From Thiotrichales bacterium (GTDB lineage Bacteria > Pseudomonadota > Gammaproteobacteria > Beggiatoales > Beggiatoaceae), in contig JADGDE010000009.1 in assembly GCA_016745035.1 (NCBI GenBank), forward strand, positions 62,001-126,000: a stretch of 64,000 bases of DNA, in the 5' to 3' direction. Under the pieces are notes generated by a model. It saw only the letters and a program-made list of their open reading frames with translations, did not search any database and was not told the origin of the DNA. A program made the position numbers and the translations under genes. Below, in pieces: positions 20,793-30,521 of the stretch (position 1 is its first letter; each line of letters begins with the position of its first letter).

Positions 20793-22730
20793 TCACAATG
20801 CTAAACTTAACAACAATTCTATAATTGCTTCTCCCACTTCTACTGTGCTTTCTGGATCATCGAGCAATGCTTCAAATAAGTCCAGCAAGTCACCATACAA
20901 ATCAAGCGGGTTATCTGAGTCAAAAAGGTCATCCAAATCTGGCGGCATAGGTGCTGGTGGGAAATAATGATGAAAGGGAAGTTCATATGCTTTTGTACTG
21001 TGTTGGTGATTAATCTTTGCCTTAGGATGTTTAGGCAAAATATGTTCTTGAAAATAGACATCGACATCGCAGTGAGAGGGCACATATTCATAGTGTAATA
21101 ACTCTGGCGTTGCCACATAGCCATTGCTGGGCGCATAAACCACGGCTTTGTCGTTTTGTTCGGCAAAACAAAGACAAAGACTATTTAATAAATAGCCCTC
21201 TAGCGCTAGCTTATGCTGGTGAAAAGTGTTTTGTAATGTGCTTTTGAAGCTCGCAATGTCTAGCCACGTGTGTTTATGATTAATGGTCAGCAAAGCCTGT
21301 AAAATTTCTTGCTGCTGATTCACCGTGAGACCGCTAAAATCTTTATTGGCTTTTAGTTTGCCAAAATGCACGGGTTTAACGCTAAAGCTGAGTTTTAACA
21401 TGTGTTCGATAGCAACACGGGTGTAAGCACAATCCTTTATATTCACAAAACGACTGTGGGGATTTTCTGCTTGTTCACGATACCAAAGCGTAAGATCTTT
21501 TCTGTGTTGAGGGCCGATATATTTACGTTGGGGCTGAGGTAAGGAACATTGTCTTCGCGCATCAATAAATTGTATTTTCGCTTGATGTTGGGCACTTTTT
21601 TCGGTGTTTAGCAGCCAAATATAGGCATTGTCGGTGCTTTCTTCCAAAATATTGTCTGGCAAGGCAACGATAGTTTCTAAATAATCTTGTTCCATAAGCC
21701 AGGTTAATACCTCGCTAGCATAAGAATCTATGCTACCGCTTAAGCCACTGAGCAAAACTGCCATACGGGTACGGTTGTTTTTACTATGTCGCATTAAGCT
21801 CTGGCGAATAAAAGACAAAGCGGTGTCGCTCACATCCCATATATTGCTGCTTTGCTGGTTTTTTTCTACACGGGCAAGGTATTCGTTCACTTTAGCAAAA
21901 GGCAGCGTAGCGATAATATAGTCTATATCCTGTTCAGGGATTTTATATTCTAAAAAACTGTTGGCGGTTTGGATGTTTTGCGGCGGCTCACCACGTAATA
22001 ATTGCGCACAATAACAAAGGGCAAATTCGGCCTCGTTAAGGGTTTGCCCGTAGTAGTGCATATTGTGCTGTCGGTTGGTCTGTTTTAAATATTTTTCTGT
22101 GAGGGTAAAACTCTCACCTCGATCACAAAAAGGGTCATACAATGTGTTTGCTTGTCCTTGTTCAGGGGCTAATAACAAACTCAGCATTAATTCTAAAACA
22201 TCATCAGGTACAAAGGTATTGTGCACTTTGCGATTGAAATAACGCCCTAAGGCTAAAAACATTTCCCCCATTGCTTGTTGCCCTAAATGAAGCGGGTCTA
22301 GGTTTATTTTTAATAAACCTTGCAGTAGAGGATAGAGCTTATCTTGTTTTTCCAAAAAATGAATATGGTCTTTTAAATGAAACTTATCCCAAAGCACTTG
22401 GCGCAGTTCATGATTAAACCCGTCAATAAAGTCAATTAGATTAGTAATCAAGTGCTTGCGGTCATCTAATAAATCTATAAAACGTAAAGGGGCATGATTG
22501 TGATAAAAGCTTTCACCACTGCTAAAATTGAGATAGGCATCACGCATTTTGCCGTTAAAGTCAGTGGGCAATTGTGCCTGGGCTTTTAGGACTTTGTGTT
22601 TCGTCGGTGCGAGAACAACATCTAAACGGTAAATGACTAAAAACGGTAGAATGATATTGCCATGTTCTGAGCGGGCATATTGTGAGGATAAAATATCGCT
22701 AATAGGATTAATAAAATCTATATTATTCAT
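20793..22730 (-). CDS. HsdM-like protein with degenerate methyltransferase motifs
   Basis: This 645-residue protein has the layout of type I restriction-modification methyltransferase subunits: an N-terminal HsdM-like helical domain (LSSQYARSEHGNIILPFLVI, ~1-150), then a SAM-binding Rossmann region. Motif I reads LYDPFCDRGESF where active enzymes have DPxCGSGG. Motif IV reads IIATLPFAK where active adenine methylases have NPPF/Y. Both key motifs are broken, so methylation is doubtful. The C-terminus ends in an acidic tail (PPDLDDLFDSDNPLDLYGDL). No hsdS or hsdR is adjacent. It could be a decayed orphan or a repurposed DNA/SAM-binding protein. Confidence 0.7.
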   Translation of the reverse strand: MNNIDFINPISDILSSQYARSEHGNIILPFLVIYRLDVVLAPTKHKVLKAQAQLPTDFNGKMRDAYLNFSSGESFYHNHAPLRFIDLLDDRKHLITNLIDFIDGFNHELRQVLWDKFHLKDHIHFLEKQDKLYPLLQGLLKINLDPLHLGQQAMGEMFLALGRYFNRKVHNTFVPDDVLELMLSLLLAPEQGQANTLYDPFCDRGESFTLTEKYLKQTNRQHNMHYYGQTLNEAEFALCYCAQLLRGEPPQNIQTANSFLEYKIPEQDIDYIIATLPFAKVNEYLARVEKNQQSSNIWDVSDTALSFIRQSLMRHSKNNRTRMAVLLSGLSGSIDSYASEVLTWLMEQDYLETIVALPDNILEESTDNAYIWLLNTEKSAQHQAKIQFIDARRQCSLPQPQRKYIGPQHRKDLTLWYREQAENPHSRFVNIKDCAYTRVAIEHMLKLSFSVKPVHFGKLKANKDFSGLTVNQQQEILQALLTINHKHTWLDIASFKSTLQNTFHQHKLALEGYLLNSLCLCFAEQNDKAVVYAPSNGYVATPELLHYEYVPSHCDVDVYFQEHILPKHPKAKINHQHSTKAYELPFHHYFPPAPMPPDLDDLFDSDNPLDLYGDLLDLFEALLDDPESTVEVGEAIIELLLSLAL

Positions 22731-23171
22731 TAAAATGATGATAATTGTTGTATGAATAAGGGGGGGACAGTTAAGTGATGTGGCATTTTTTACGGTAGTG
22801 ATTGCTCATAAATGTTGGTAATTATTATTCCACAGAGACCGATTTAAGTCACTAAAAACAAGGTGATTTTCAATCGGTTGGTGATATTGCTTACACACGT
22901 TGTACGAGATGAATTACCCCCCCCGTTTTTCTGTTGTTTGGAAAATATGATAAAGTAAACTGATAGCTCTTTACCTGTGATTATGTCCTGTACAGAGACT
23001 TGAGCTGTTGCAATAGCTGCTATGACAATACTGTCTAAAAATAAGGATATTTTTAATCCAAGTGCATAAATTGACAAGTCGTCATGATATGGACAGGTTG
23101 TTAAATTGAGAAGGACAACAGCAGCGTGTTTTTGTACAAAATGGACTATTCGTACAATTTAGGAGACCATT
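22731..23171. other. Intergenic region upstream of the Amt-kinase gene
   Basis: This 441-bp gap between divergent genes has no convincing coding sequence; one minus-strand 77-codon frame lacks support. An inverted repeat TTGTAC...GTACAA (23132-23137 and 23152-23157) lies 15 bases before the GTG start and could be a regulator site. AGGAGA precedes the start codon. Confidence 0.45.
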
Positions 23172-25472
23172 GTGGAAATGCTACATTTAGGTTGGATTAT
23201 GTTATGTGCTGTATTAATCCTCCTGATGCAAGCGGGTTTTATGTGCTTGGAAAGCGGCTTAACTCGTAGTAAAAATAATATCAATGTTGCCAGCAAAAAT
23301 TTAGCTGACTTTGGGGTTTCTATCCTCGTTTTTTGGTTGTTAGGTTACGCCCTGATGTTTGGTGAATCCTTATATGGTTGGATTGGTATCAACCAATTTT
23401 TCTTTACTATCGACGAACTCTCGCCAGAGCAAGGGGTTTTCTTCTTTTTTCAAGCCATGTTCTGTGGCACAGCCGTTACCATTATTTCTGGAGCCGTTTC
23501 CGAGCGGATGCGCTTTGATGCCTATGTGATTATTACTATTTTGGTCGCAGGACTCATTTACCCTGTCTTTGGGCATTGGGTTTGGAGTGGCGCACTGACA
23601 GGTGCAAGTGATGGTTGGCTCGCAAATATTGGCTTCATTGATTTTGCGGGTTCCACTGTCGTCCACAGCATTGGCGGTTGGGTGGCACTGGCTGCGGTGA
23701 TTATTATCGGCCCACGCACCGGGCGCTTCCCCCATAGCGGCAAACAACACGCTAGAGAAATCACAGGTCACAGTATGCCTATGGCTATTTTAGGCGTATG
23801 GCTATTGTGGATAGGTTGGTTTGGTTTCAATGGCGGCAGTATGTTGTCTCTGGGACAAGGCTCGATTAATATTTTACTCAACACCTTATTGGGCGGTGTC
23901 GGCGGTATGATCGCGGGTATGATGATGAGTTGGCACTACTATAAACAAGTGCAAGTGAAAATCCTGCTCAACAGCAGCCTTGCGGGTTTGGTTGCTATCA
24001 CTGCAGGTTGTCATTTATTCTCCAGTGTCGATGCCCTCTTGGTGGGCGGTATTGGTGCGGTATGGATGGTGTGGGCGGATAGACTGCTACTGCGCTTACG
24101 CTTGGATGATGTGGTCAGCGCTTTTCCGGTTCACACTGCCGCTGGTATTTGGGGGACTTTAGCCGTGGCTCTGTTTGCACCAGCGGACAGTTTTGGTCCT
24201 GGTGTCAGTGCTGGCGAGCAATTACTCAGCCAAGCTATTGGTATCGTCGCCTGTGCCGTATGGGCATTTGGACTGGCTTATATTATTTTAAGTTATATTG
24301 ATCGAATCCACCCCTTGCGTATCGGGCGCAAACAAGAACAATTAGGGCTGAATATCAGCGAGCATAATGCCACCACCGAGTTTTCCGAATTAATCCATAC
24401 CATGCGTGTACAAGCGCTAACCGCAGATTTGAGCTTACGGGTTTATGCCGAGCCTTATTCTGATGCCAGCCCGATTGCCCATCACTACAATCAAGTGCTG
24501 GAAAAACTCGAACAAGAAACCAAGCAAGCGCAAGAAATGGCAAACCTTGCCCACGAAGCACGGCAACAACTAGAAACCACCCATTTAGCCCTTAAACACC
24601 AATATGAAGAGCTGAAAAATACCAAGCAAGTGGCGCATTCACAGGCGCAACAAGTCGATGAGCTACAAAGTTTAAGTAAAAAACTCGCCGATGCTAAAAC
24701 CGCAGCCGAGGAAGCCAATCTGCATAAAAGCCGCTTTATTGCCAATATGAGTCACGAATTGCGCACACCGCTAAACGCTATCATTGGCTATAGCGAAATG
24801 CTCGAAGAAGAAGCCGAGGATTTGGGCGAATACAGTATGACTCAGGATTTACATAAAATCCGTTCGGCTGGTAGCCATTTACTCGGGCTAATCAATGATA
24901 TTTTAGATTTATCTAAACTTGAAGCGGGCAAAATGACACTATATTTAGAGTGGTTTCAAGTTGAGCAATTGTTGCACGAAGTTAGCAGCACCGTGCAACC
25001 GTTGATAGAAAAAAATCACAATGAGTTTAAGCTCGACATTGTCTGCAAACCGGGGGAAATTTACACCGATTTGACCAAATTACGGCAAATCTTATTTAAT
25101 TTATTAAGCAATGCCAGCAAATTTACCCAAAATGGCGAAATCCGCCTGCGTGTCGATAGAAAAATCTTGGCTGATAAAAGCGAGACTTTGTTATTGGAAG
25201 TTAAAGATAATGGTATTGGCATGAGCGCAGAGCAACAAGCGAAATTATTTCAAGCTTTTGTGCAAGCGGATGAATCTACCACGCGCAAATATGGTGGCAC
25301 AGGGCTGGGGCTGGCGATTAGCCAAAAATTTGTCCATTTGCTCGGTGGCAAAATTCGAATTGAAAGTGCCTTAAACGAAGGCAGTTGTTTTTGTATCGAA
25401 TTACCCACAGAAGCCTGTTTGCCTGATGAGGATGATTTAGAAGTGCGTCATCAAGATGTGGTGTACTCTTAG
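23172..25472 (+). CDS. Ammonium transporter-histidine kinase fusion (Amt-HK)
   Basis: This 766-residue protein uses a GTG start with AGGAGA five bases upstream. Residues ~1-400 are a full Amt/Rh transporter with eleven membrane spans and both pore histidines (STVVHSIGGW and FPVHTAAGIWG). A coiled coil (~440-515) leads to a HisKA domain with FIANMSHELRTPLN (phospho-His ~527) and a HATPase domain (N box LLSNASKF ~640, then VKDNGIG and GGTGLGLAIS). Amt-kinase fusions are known ammonium sensors. No separate receiver gene is adjacent; the nearest is the REC-kinase at 29314. The stop codon overlaps the end of a MITE A insertion. Confidence 0.93.
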   Translation: MEMLHLGWIMLCAVLILLMQAGFMCLESGLTRSKNNINVASKNLADFGVSILVFWLLGYALMFGESLYGWIGINQFFFTIDELSPEQGVFFFFQAMFCGTAVTIISGAVSERMRFDAYVIITILVAGLIYPVFGHWVWSGALTGASDGWLANIGFIDFAGSTVVHSIGGWVALAAVIIIGPRTGRFPHSGKQHAREITGHSMPMAILGVWLLWIGWFGFNGGSMLSLGQGSINILLNTLLGGVGGMIAGMMMSWHYYKQVQVKILLNSSLAGLVAITAGCHLFSSVDALLVGGIGAVWMVWADRLLLRLRLDDVVSAFPVHTAAGIWGTLAVALFAPADSFGPGVSAGEQLLSQAIGIVACAVWAFGLAYIILSYIDRIHPLRIGRKQEQLGLNISEHNATTEFSELIHTMRVQALTADLSLRVYAEPYSDASPIAHHYNQVLEKLEQETKQAQEMANLAHEARQQLETTHLALKHQYEELKNTKQVAHSQAQQVDELQSLSKKLADAKTAAEEANLHKSRFIANMSHELRTPLNAIIGYSEMLEEEAEDLGEYSMTQDLHKIRSAGSHLLGLINDILDLSKLEAGKMTLYLEWFQVEQLLHEVSSTVQPLIEKNHNEFKLDIVCKPGEIYTDLTKLRQILFNLLSNASKFTQNGEIRLRVDRKILADKSETLLLEVKDNGIGMSAEQQAKLFQAFVQADESTTRKYGGTGLGLAISQKFVHLLGGKIRIESALNEGSCFCIELPTEACLPDEDDLEVRHQDVVYS

Positions 25473-25650
25473 AGTCTATGCGGGTATGGGAATCGTCGCG
25501 AAAATCAGATATTTTGAGGCTAATTGCGTGGTTTTGTGAGGCGAACTTAACGACGAATGAGTCGTTAAGAATCCTTTTTCTTGAATAAAAGCGCGGAATT
25601 AGACCAAAATAGCGGATTTGCAGCAGATTATTCATATTTCGCATAGACTC
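25472..25650. mobile_element. MITE family A, copy 1 (179 bp)
   Basis: Ends GAGTCTATGCG and CGCATAGACTC form terminal inverted repeats, and imperfect pairing extends about 60 bp inward. The sequence is flanked by TTA on both sides (25469-25471 and 25651-25653). It is nearly identical to 62511-62669. The middle holds a perfect hairpin CTTAACGAC/GTCGTTAAG. There is no coding capacity, so it must have been moved by a transposase elsewhere. It begins within the stop codon of the Amt-kinase gene. Confidence 0.8.
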
Positions 25651-25660
25651 TTAAGCACTA

Positions 25661-25690
25661 AGCGGGGCTAAAGCCCCGCTTCCGTTTGAC
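25661..25690. terminator. Bidirectional terminator-like hairpin
   Basis: AGCGGGGCT (25661-25669) and AGCCCCGCT (25672-25680) form a perfect 9-bp stem with a 2-base loop, followed on the + strand by a T-rich stretch. It lies between the convergent Amt-kinase and CAP-domain genes. Confidence 0.65.
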
Positions 25691-25691
25691 T

Positions 25692-26543
25692 TTATTCTAA
25701 AATCAGCACCAAGTCTGGGTTATAACTGGGATCCCAGTTCAATATGACATTTTGGGCTTGTTGACCATCAAATAAGTTTAATTGTGGAATAGATAAACGC
25801 CCGCTTTGGCTTAATGTTGCATGGCATTGCCCTCCACTTAGAGGGATAGCACTTAAAGTATTGGGGTTGAGCTTAAAGGCATAACCGCCGATATAATCGA
25901 GATCAAAACGATAGGCTTGATTGGCAAAGAGCACTTCAGGCAATTGGATACTGAACTTTTGATTAAAAAAGGCGACCTCACAGGCGCTATTACTTGGTGT
26001 GTTGTTATCAAACTGACTCGTATCGGTTTCCTCACCAAACCAAAGCACAGCATAATCCCCTTCAATGCCAATACCTATCGCATTCCAACTGACATTTGCC
26101 CAAATGCTTTGATTTAAAATCACTTGATTATGCCCGCTACTGCGCTGCCACGCACTTAAAGCGCTGTCAGGTGTCACGCCTCTGGAATTCATATAAGCAT
26201 TTTCATAGCCTGTGCCTTGATAGCTGCTCAACTCGCGGGGTTTATCCCACATGCATTGCGCTTGATCATTGCCCGTATAACAACAACTGCCCCAACTGCC
26301 CTGACTTGACCAGCTATGTAAATTACAACTACCTGTGGGGGTGTTTTGCCCTAAATCGGCAACATGGGTGCGCGCCACTTGCGTCAATGCTGGCGAAATT
26401 GGAATGGCACTTAAACCGTTTTGCTGTCGATAGGCGTTGACTTTGTCATATAAGGCTTGCTCAGTGGCATTTAGGGGCGGATTCGCCGCCCATACCCATG
26501 AACTAAAAGATAAAAAACTCACGGCTAGTAATCGAAAAAACAT
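25692..26543 (-). CDS. Secreted CAP/SCP-domain protein
   Basis: A ~283-residue protein; the second of two adjacent ATGs has the better spacing to AAGGAG. A signal peptide (MFFRLLAVSFLSFSSWVWA) precedes a CAP domain: EQALYDKVNAYRQQNGLSAI, LTQVARTHVADL, CNLHSWSSQG, TGYENAYMNS, WQRSSGHNQVILN and WNAIGIGI. The His and Glu positions of the CAP cleft are present. A ~90-residue C-terminal beta domain follows. Bacterial CAP proteins are secreted and poorly understood; ligand or envelope roles are proposed. Confidence 0.88.
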   Translation of the reverse strand: MFFRLLAVSFLSFSSWVWAANPPLNATEQALYDKVNAYRQQNGLSAIPISPALTQVARTHVADLGQNTPTGSCNLHSWSSQGSWGSCCYTGNDQAQCMWDKPRELSSYQGTGYENAYMNSRGVTPDSALSAWQRSSGHNQVILNQSIWANVSWNAIGIGIEGDYAVLWFGEETDTSQFDNNTPSNSACEVAFFNQKFSIQLPEVLFANQAYRFDLDYIGGYAFKLNPNTLSAIPLSGGQCHATLSQSGRLSIPQLNLFDGQQAQNVILNWDPSYNPDLVLILE

Positions 26544-26667
26544 CATATCTCCTTAAGATTAAGTATTCACAATGCCCCGCTTTCTGGGCATCTTTGCCAG
26601 ACTATAAACAAAAAAGTCGGGCTTAGTATGCTAAAAATACGCTTAATGTGAAGCATTGAGCGATAAA

Positions 26668-27468
26668 CTACGGTTTTTGTAAAGCTTGGCAGACTTCAGG
26701 CAAACGCGGTTTCGGTTTGGATTTGCGTGGTTTTGTGGGGTTTTTTTTCGCTGGGGGTGCGGTGACTTGTTTCACCCACCATGCCAGCGAAGCATCACAG
26801 CCTGTGCCTTTGGGGGGCGCTGCTTGTCCTTTACATTCGGGGCTATTTTCTGGGCAACGCAGACGAATATGTAAATGCCCATCATGTCCCCACCACGGGC
26901 GGATTTTTTCTAACCATGCTGCGTTGGGATTTTCTTTACATAGGGCTTGTTTTATCAATGAATTAATAAAAATACGCTCAACTTTTTCCAGTTGGGCTGC
27001 CTGTTGCAATAGCTGTTGCTGCCAAGTCCCAAAGCGACTTTTATCAAGGCTTTTTTTATTCGCTGTCAATACCGACACAGGCGCTAAGGCTTCGCGTTGT
27101 TTATCACTCAAAGCGCGGTCACTATCCCAACCAGCGAGCATAATATCGGCATCCAAACCATTTTGATGACTGCGATGCCCACTGGGCATACGCCCGCCAT
27201 CTGCCTGACTCATATCGCCAATTAAAAGATGTTTCCCCAACGGCTGCATGGCAAGGCTTAAAGCTTCTAGGCTTTGAATTAACTCAGGATGCCCATAATA
27301 TCTATCTCGATGCAAACGAATCACATGGTACGCTTGCCCGTCTTTTGCCAGCGCTGGGGCATTGGGAATACAACCCGCGGTATATTGCCCCCAAACCTGA
27401 GGCTGGGCGCTGAGATGACTGCTGAATAATAGCAGCAGATAAAACCAAGATGTGTATACTGTGCGCAT
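26668..27468 (-). CDS. mepA: Penicillin-insensitive murein endopeptidase MepA
   Basis: This 266-residue periplasmic zinc peptidase cleaves D-Ala-meso-DAP crosslinks. It has a signal peptide (ending SSHLSA-QP). Family motifs are GRMPSGHRSHQNGLDADI (zinc His and Asp, ~91-108) and WWGHDGHLHIRLRCP (zinc His, ~193-207), in the order expected for LAS-type peptidases. A Pro/Lys-rich tail ends the protein. Length agrees with E. coli MepA (about 274 residues). Confidence 0.93.
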   Translation of the reverse strand: MRTVYTSWFYLLLLFSSHLSAQPQVWGQYTAGCIPNAPALAKDGQAYHVIRLHRDRYYGHPELIQSLEALSLAMQPLGKHLLIGDMSQADGGRMPSGHRSHQNGLDADIMLAGWDSDRALSDKQREALAPVSVLTANKKSLDKSRFGTWQQQLLQQAAQLEKVERIFINSLIKQALCKENPNAAWLEKIRPWWGHDGHLHIRLRCPENSPECKGQAAPPKGTGCDASLAWWVKQVTAPPAKKNPTKPRKSKPKPRLPEVCQALQKP

Positions 27469-27521
27469 CGTCTATTTTCCTTGTCGCAGAAGCCTCATAT
27501 TTTCGCATAGAATCTAATTAA

Positions 27522-29327
27522 ATGTTTATGAACCGCCCCACCGATGCCCCGCATGATAATCGTCATGATTGGCATAATATCCGTGCTTTATTGCCTTATT
27601 TATGGGAATACCAAGGGCGAGTCGTATTAACCCTGTTAGTGCTATTACTTGCCAAGTTTGCCCATGTCGGTTCGCCTTTTCTGCTTAAACATTTGGTCGA
27701 TGGGCTAGAAATCGCAAAAGCCAACCCAGAGCAAGTCATGAGTGGTTTTTTGTTATTGTTAGTCTTAGCGTATGGCTTAGCGAAGTTGCTCGCGGTTTTA
27801 TTCAATGAATTACGCGATGTGATTTTTGCCAAAGTCCGTTATCGGGCGATGCGGCGCTTATCCAGCCGCGTGTTAGCGCATTTGCATGACTTATCTTTAC
27901 GTTTTCATTTAGAGCGTAAAACCGGGGCGTTATCGCGCGACTTAGAGCGCGGCACGCGCAGCCTTAGTTCGATTCTGAATTATTTGATTTTCAATATCAT
28001 TCCTACCGCTGTCGAATTTATTTTGATTGCGGTGATTTTGCTCAGCCAATACGACTGGTATTTCATGGCGATTACCTTTGGCACAGTGATTATTTACGTT
28101 ACCTTTACCCTGTTGGTCAGCAATTGGCGTATGCACCACCGCTTTGAAATGAACCGCCTTGAATCACAAGCCAATAACCGCGCCATTGATAGCCTGATTA
28201 ACTATGAAACCGTGAAATATTTTGGTAACGAAAACTTAGAACATAAAGTCTACGATGACACCTTGGCAGAGTGGGAAAAATCCGCGATTGATTCACAAAC
28301 TTCAATGTCATGGCTGAATTTTGGACAAGGCGCGGTGATTGCCATCGGTGTGGCTGCGATTATGTACTTTGCCACAGGACAAGTCTTAAGCGGCGAAATG
28401 AGCTTAGGTGATTTGGTCTTGGTGAATATGTTTTTATTGCAATTGTTCATGCCGCTAAACTTTCTCGGGGTGATTTATCGGGCAATCAAATACGCACTAG
28501 CAGACATGGATTTGTTAATGAAAACCCTAGAACAAACGCCAGAAATTCAAGACCCGAAACAACCCGTGCCTTTTGCGCCCAAACAACTAGATGTGCATTT
28601 TGATAACGTTAATTTTCACTATCATGATCGCCCGATTCTAAGCGACATTGATTTCAAAATAACCGCGGGTCAGAAAGTCGCTGTGGTCGGGGCGAGCGGT
28701 TCTGGTAAATCAACCCTAGCCCGTTTACTTTACCGCTTTTATGATGTCCAAACAGGCGCTGTGCGCTTAAATGGGGAAGATGTACGTGAACTGAGCCAAC
28801 AAGATTTACGCGCCAGTATCGGCATTGTGCCGCAAGATACGGTTTTGTTTAATGATAGTTTGTATCATAATATCGCCTATGCTAAACCCGGTGCGAGTTT
28901 AGATGAAGTCGCACAGGTCGCCAAATTAGCGGATTTACATGAATTTATTGCCAAACTGAAAGAGGGTTATGATACCGTGGTCGGCGAGCGCGGGCTAAAA
29001 CTTTCCGGTGGTGAAAAACAACGGGTTGCCATTGCCAGAGCGATTTTAAAAAACCCGCCCTTATTAATTTTTGATGAAGCCACTTCTTCTTTAGACTCCA
29101 AATCAGAACAAATGATTCAACAATCTCTCGAAAAATTAGCTATGAACCACACGACTTTGGTCATTGCCCACAGGCTCTCGACCATTACCGATGCCGATAA
29201 TATTTTAGTAATGCAACAAGGGCGTATTGTCGAACAAGGCAAACACCAAACCCTGCTAGAAAAAAATGGCTTATATGCACAAATGTGGGCTTTGCAACAA
29301 GAAGATGTAAACCATGACACACAATAA
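27522..29327 (+). CDS. Atm1/HMT1-type ABC exporter
   Basis: A 601-residue half-transporter: six membrane spans in ~25-330, then an ATPase domain with Walker A GASGSGKST (~391), signature LSGGEKQR (~493) and Walker B PLLIFDEATSSLD. The loop text ERGTRSLSSILNYLIFNIIP is typical of the Atm1/HMT1/ABCB7 group, which exports glutathione-linked sulfur, Fe-S precursors or metal conjugates. The next gene overlaps its end by 14 bases. An incomplete MITE A end lies just upstream (27496-27516). Confidence 0.92.
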   Translation: MFMNRPTDAPHDNRHDWHNIRALLPYLWEYQGRVVLTLLVLLLAKFAHVGSPFLLKHLVDGLEIAKANPEQVMSGFLLLLVLAYGLAKLLAVLFNELRDVIFAKVRYRAMRRLSSRVLAHLHDLSLRFHLERKTGALSRDLERGTRSLSSILNYLIFNIIPTAVEFILIAVILLSQYDWYFMAITFGTVIIYVTFTLLVSNWRMHHRFEMNRLESQANNRAIDSLINYETVKYFGNENLEHKVYDDTLAEWEKSAIDSQTSMSWLNFGQGAVIAIGVAAIMYFATGQVLSGEMSLGDLVLVNMFLLQLFMPLNFLGVIYRAIKYALADMDLLMKTLEQTPEIQDPKQPVPFAPKQLDVHFDNVNFHYHDRPILSDIDFKITAGQKVAVVGASGSGKSTLARLLYRFYDVQTGAVRLNGEDVRELSQQDLRASIGIVPQDTVLFNDSLYHNIAYAKPGASLDEVAQVAKLADLHEFIAKLKEGYDTVVGERGLKLSGGEKQRVAIARAILKNPPLLIFDEATSSLDSKSEQMIQQSLEKLAMNHTTLVIAHRLSTITDADNILVMQQGRIVEQGKHQTLLEKNGLYAQMWALQQEDVNHDTQ

Positions 29328-30408
29328 AATTTTTATTGTTGATGACGACAAAACCATGTGCGCCGCTTTGCGGAAAATGTTAATCGCTAAAGATTATGAT
29401 GTCACCGTACTCTACAGCGGCATAGAACTGCTCGCCCACCTCGAAGCCAGCCCTGAAAATATACCAGACCTGATATTACTCGATGTGGTGATGCCGGGCA
29501 TGGATGGCTTTAAGACTTGTCGCCAAGTCAAAGCCAGTCCCCAATTTCAACATATTCCAATTATTTTAGTAACGGCTTTAGATGCCAAGCGGGTATTATC
29601 CAAAGGTATCGAATCTGGCGCTGATGATTTTCTCCAAAAACCCGTTAATCATTGGGAATTACTGGCGCGAATCCGCTCCATGCTGCGGATAAAAAAACAA
29701 TATGATGAACTCGAAGCCATGCTGCATTTGCGCGAGGATTTATCCAATATGCTGGTGCACGATATGTCCAGCCCCATCACTGCGATTCATTTACACACCA
29801 CCAAGCTCAAAAATCACCTAAATCAAAATGATGCTGAAGCGTTCAAAGAAATAGACCTGATTAGTGCCGCTGCTGAACAATTAGATAACTTTATCGGTGA
29901 TATGCTGATGATGGCAAAACTAGAACAAAGTCATTTACGTCTCAACCCCCAGCCCACCAATGTCAGCACCTTGGTACACCAACTGATTCAAGATTTTAAG
30001 ATCATCGCTGATTCCAGAGACATCGACCTTGAGTTGGAAATGCCGGGTAATCCTTTTAGCATGGAACTCGATGGCAATTTATTCCGGCGCTTACTTGCCA
30101 ATATTTTATCCAATGCGCTGAAATACTCCCCCAGCCTTAGCCGTGTGTTGGTACGTTTAGATTTTTGCGACCATGATAATTGTGATTACAAACTACGGAT
30201 TGAAGTCATTGATGAGGGCGAGGGCATCCCCTCTGCCTACCGTGACCGGATTTTTGATAAATTTGACGTGGTGAAACTAAAAAAACAAGGCTTGCGCCAA
30301 ATTGGTCTAGGCTTGGCATTTTGTAAACTGGTTATAGATGCCCATCAAGGACATATTTACGTCAAAGACAACCAACCCCACGGCGCGATCTTTGTGGTTG
30401 AGATATAA
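29314..30408 (+). CDS. Receiver-histidine kinase hybrid (REC-HK)
   Basis: This 364-residue cytoplasmic protein starts with a receiver domain (IFIVDDDKTMCAAL; phospho-Asp in LILLDVVMPGMDG, ~56; Lys in DDFLQKPVN). A HisKA domain follows with NMLVHDMSSPITAIHLH (His ~149), then a HATPase domain (LANILSNALKYSP, IDEGEGIP, GLGLAFCKLV). No membrane segment is present. The order REC then kinase suggests it relays or integrates signals from another kinase. It overlaps the ABC exporter gene, so the two are co-expressed. Confidence 0.9.
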   Translation: MTHNKIFIVDDDKTMCAALRKMLIAKDYDVTVLYSGIELLAHLEASPENIPDLILLDVVMPGMDGFKTCRQVKASPQFQHIPIILVTALDAKRVLSKGIESGADDFLQKPVNHWELLARIRSMLRIKKQYDELEAMLHLREDLSNMLVHDMSSPITAIHLHTTKLKNHLNQNDAEAFKEIDLISAAAEQLDNFIGDMLMMAKLEQSHLRLNPQPTNVSTLVHQLIQDFKIIADSRDIDLELEMPGNPFSMELDGNLFRRLLANILSNALKYSPSLSRVLVRLDFCDHDNCDYKLRIEVIDEGEGIPSAYRDRIFDKFDVVKLKKQGLRQIGLGLAFCKLVIDAHQGHIYVKDNQPHGAIFVVEI

Positions 30409-30521
30409 CTCTGTTGTATTTTGTTTACTTCAGATAATTTGGGTTTAACCTTCTTTGTTTGCCGATCCCAACCTTTTCACAGTAGAATAACGCAACACTT
30501 GGTCACCTTAAACAAATCCCC

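Noticed and set aside
22844..23077. 77-codon minus-strand frame upstream of the Amt-kinase gene
   Set aside because: Weak start, no ribosome site and it lies in the probable promoter region of the kinase gene.
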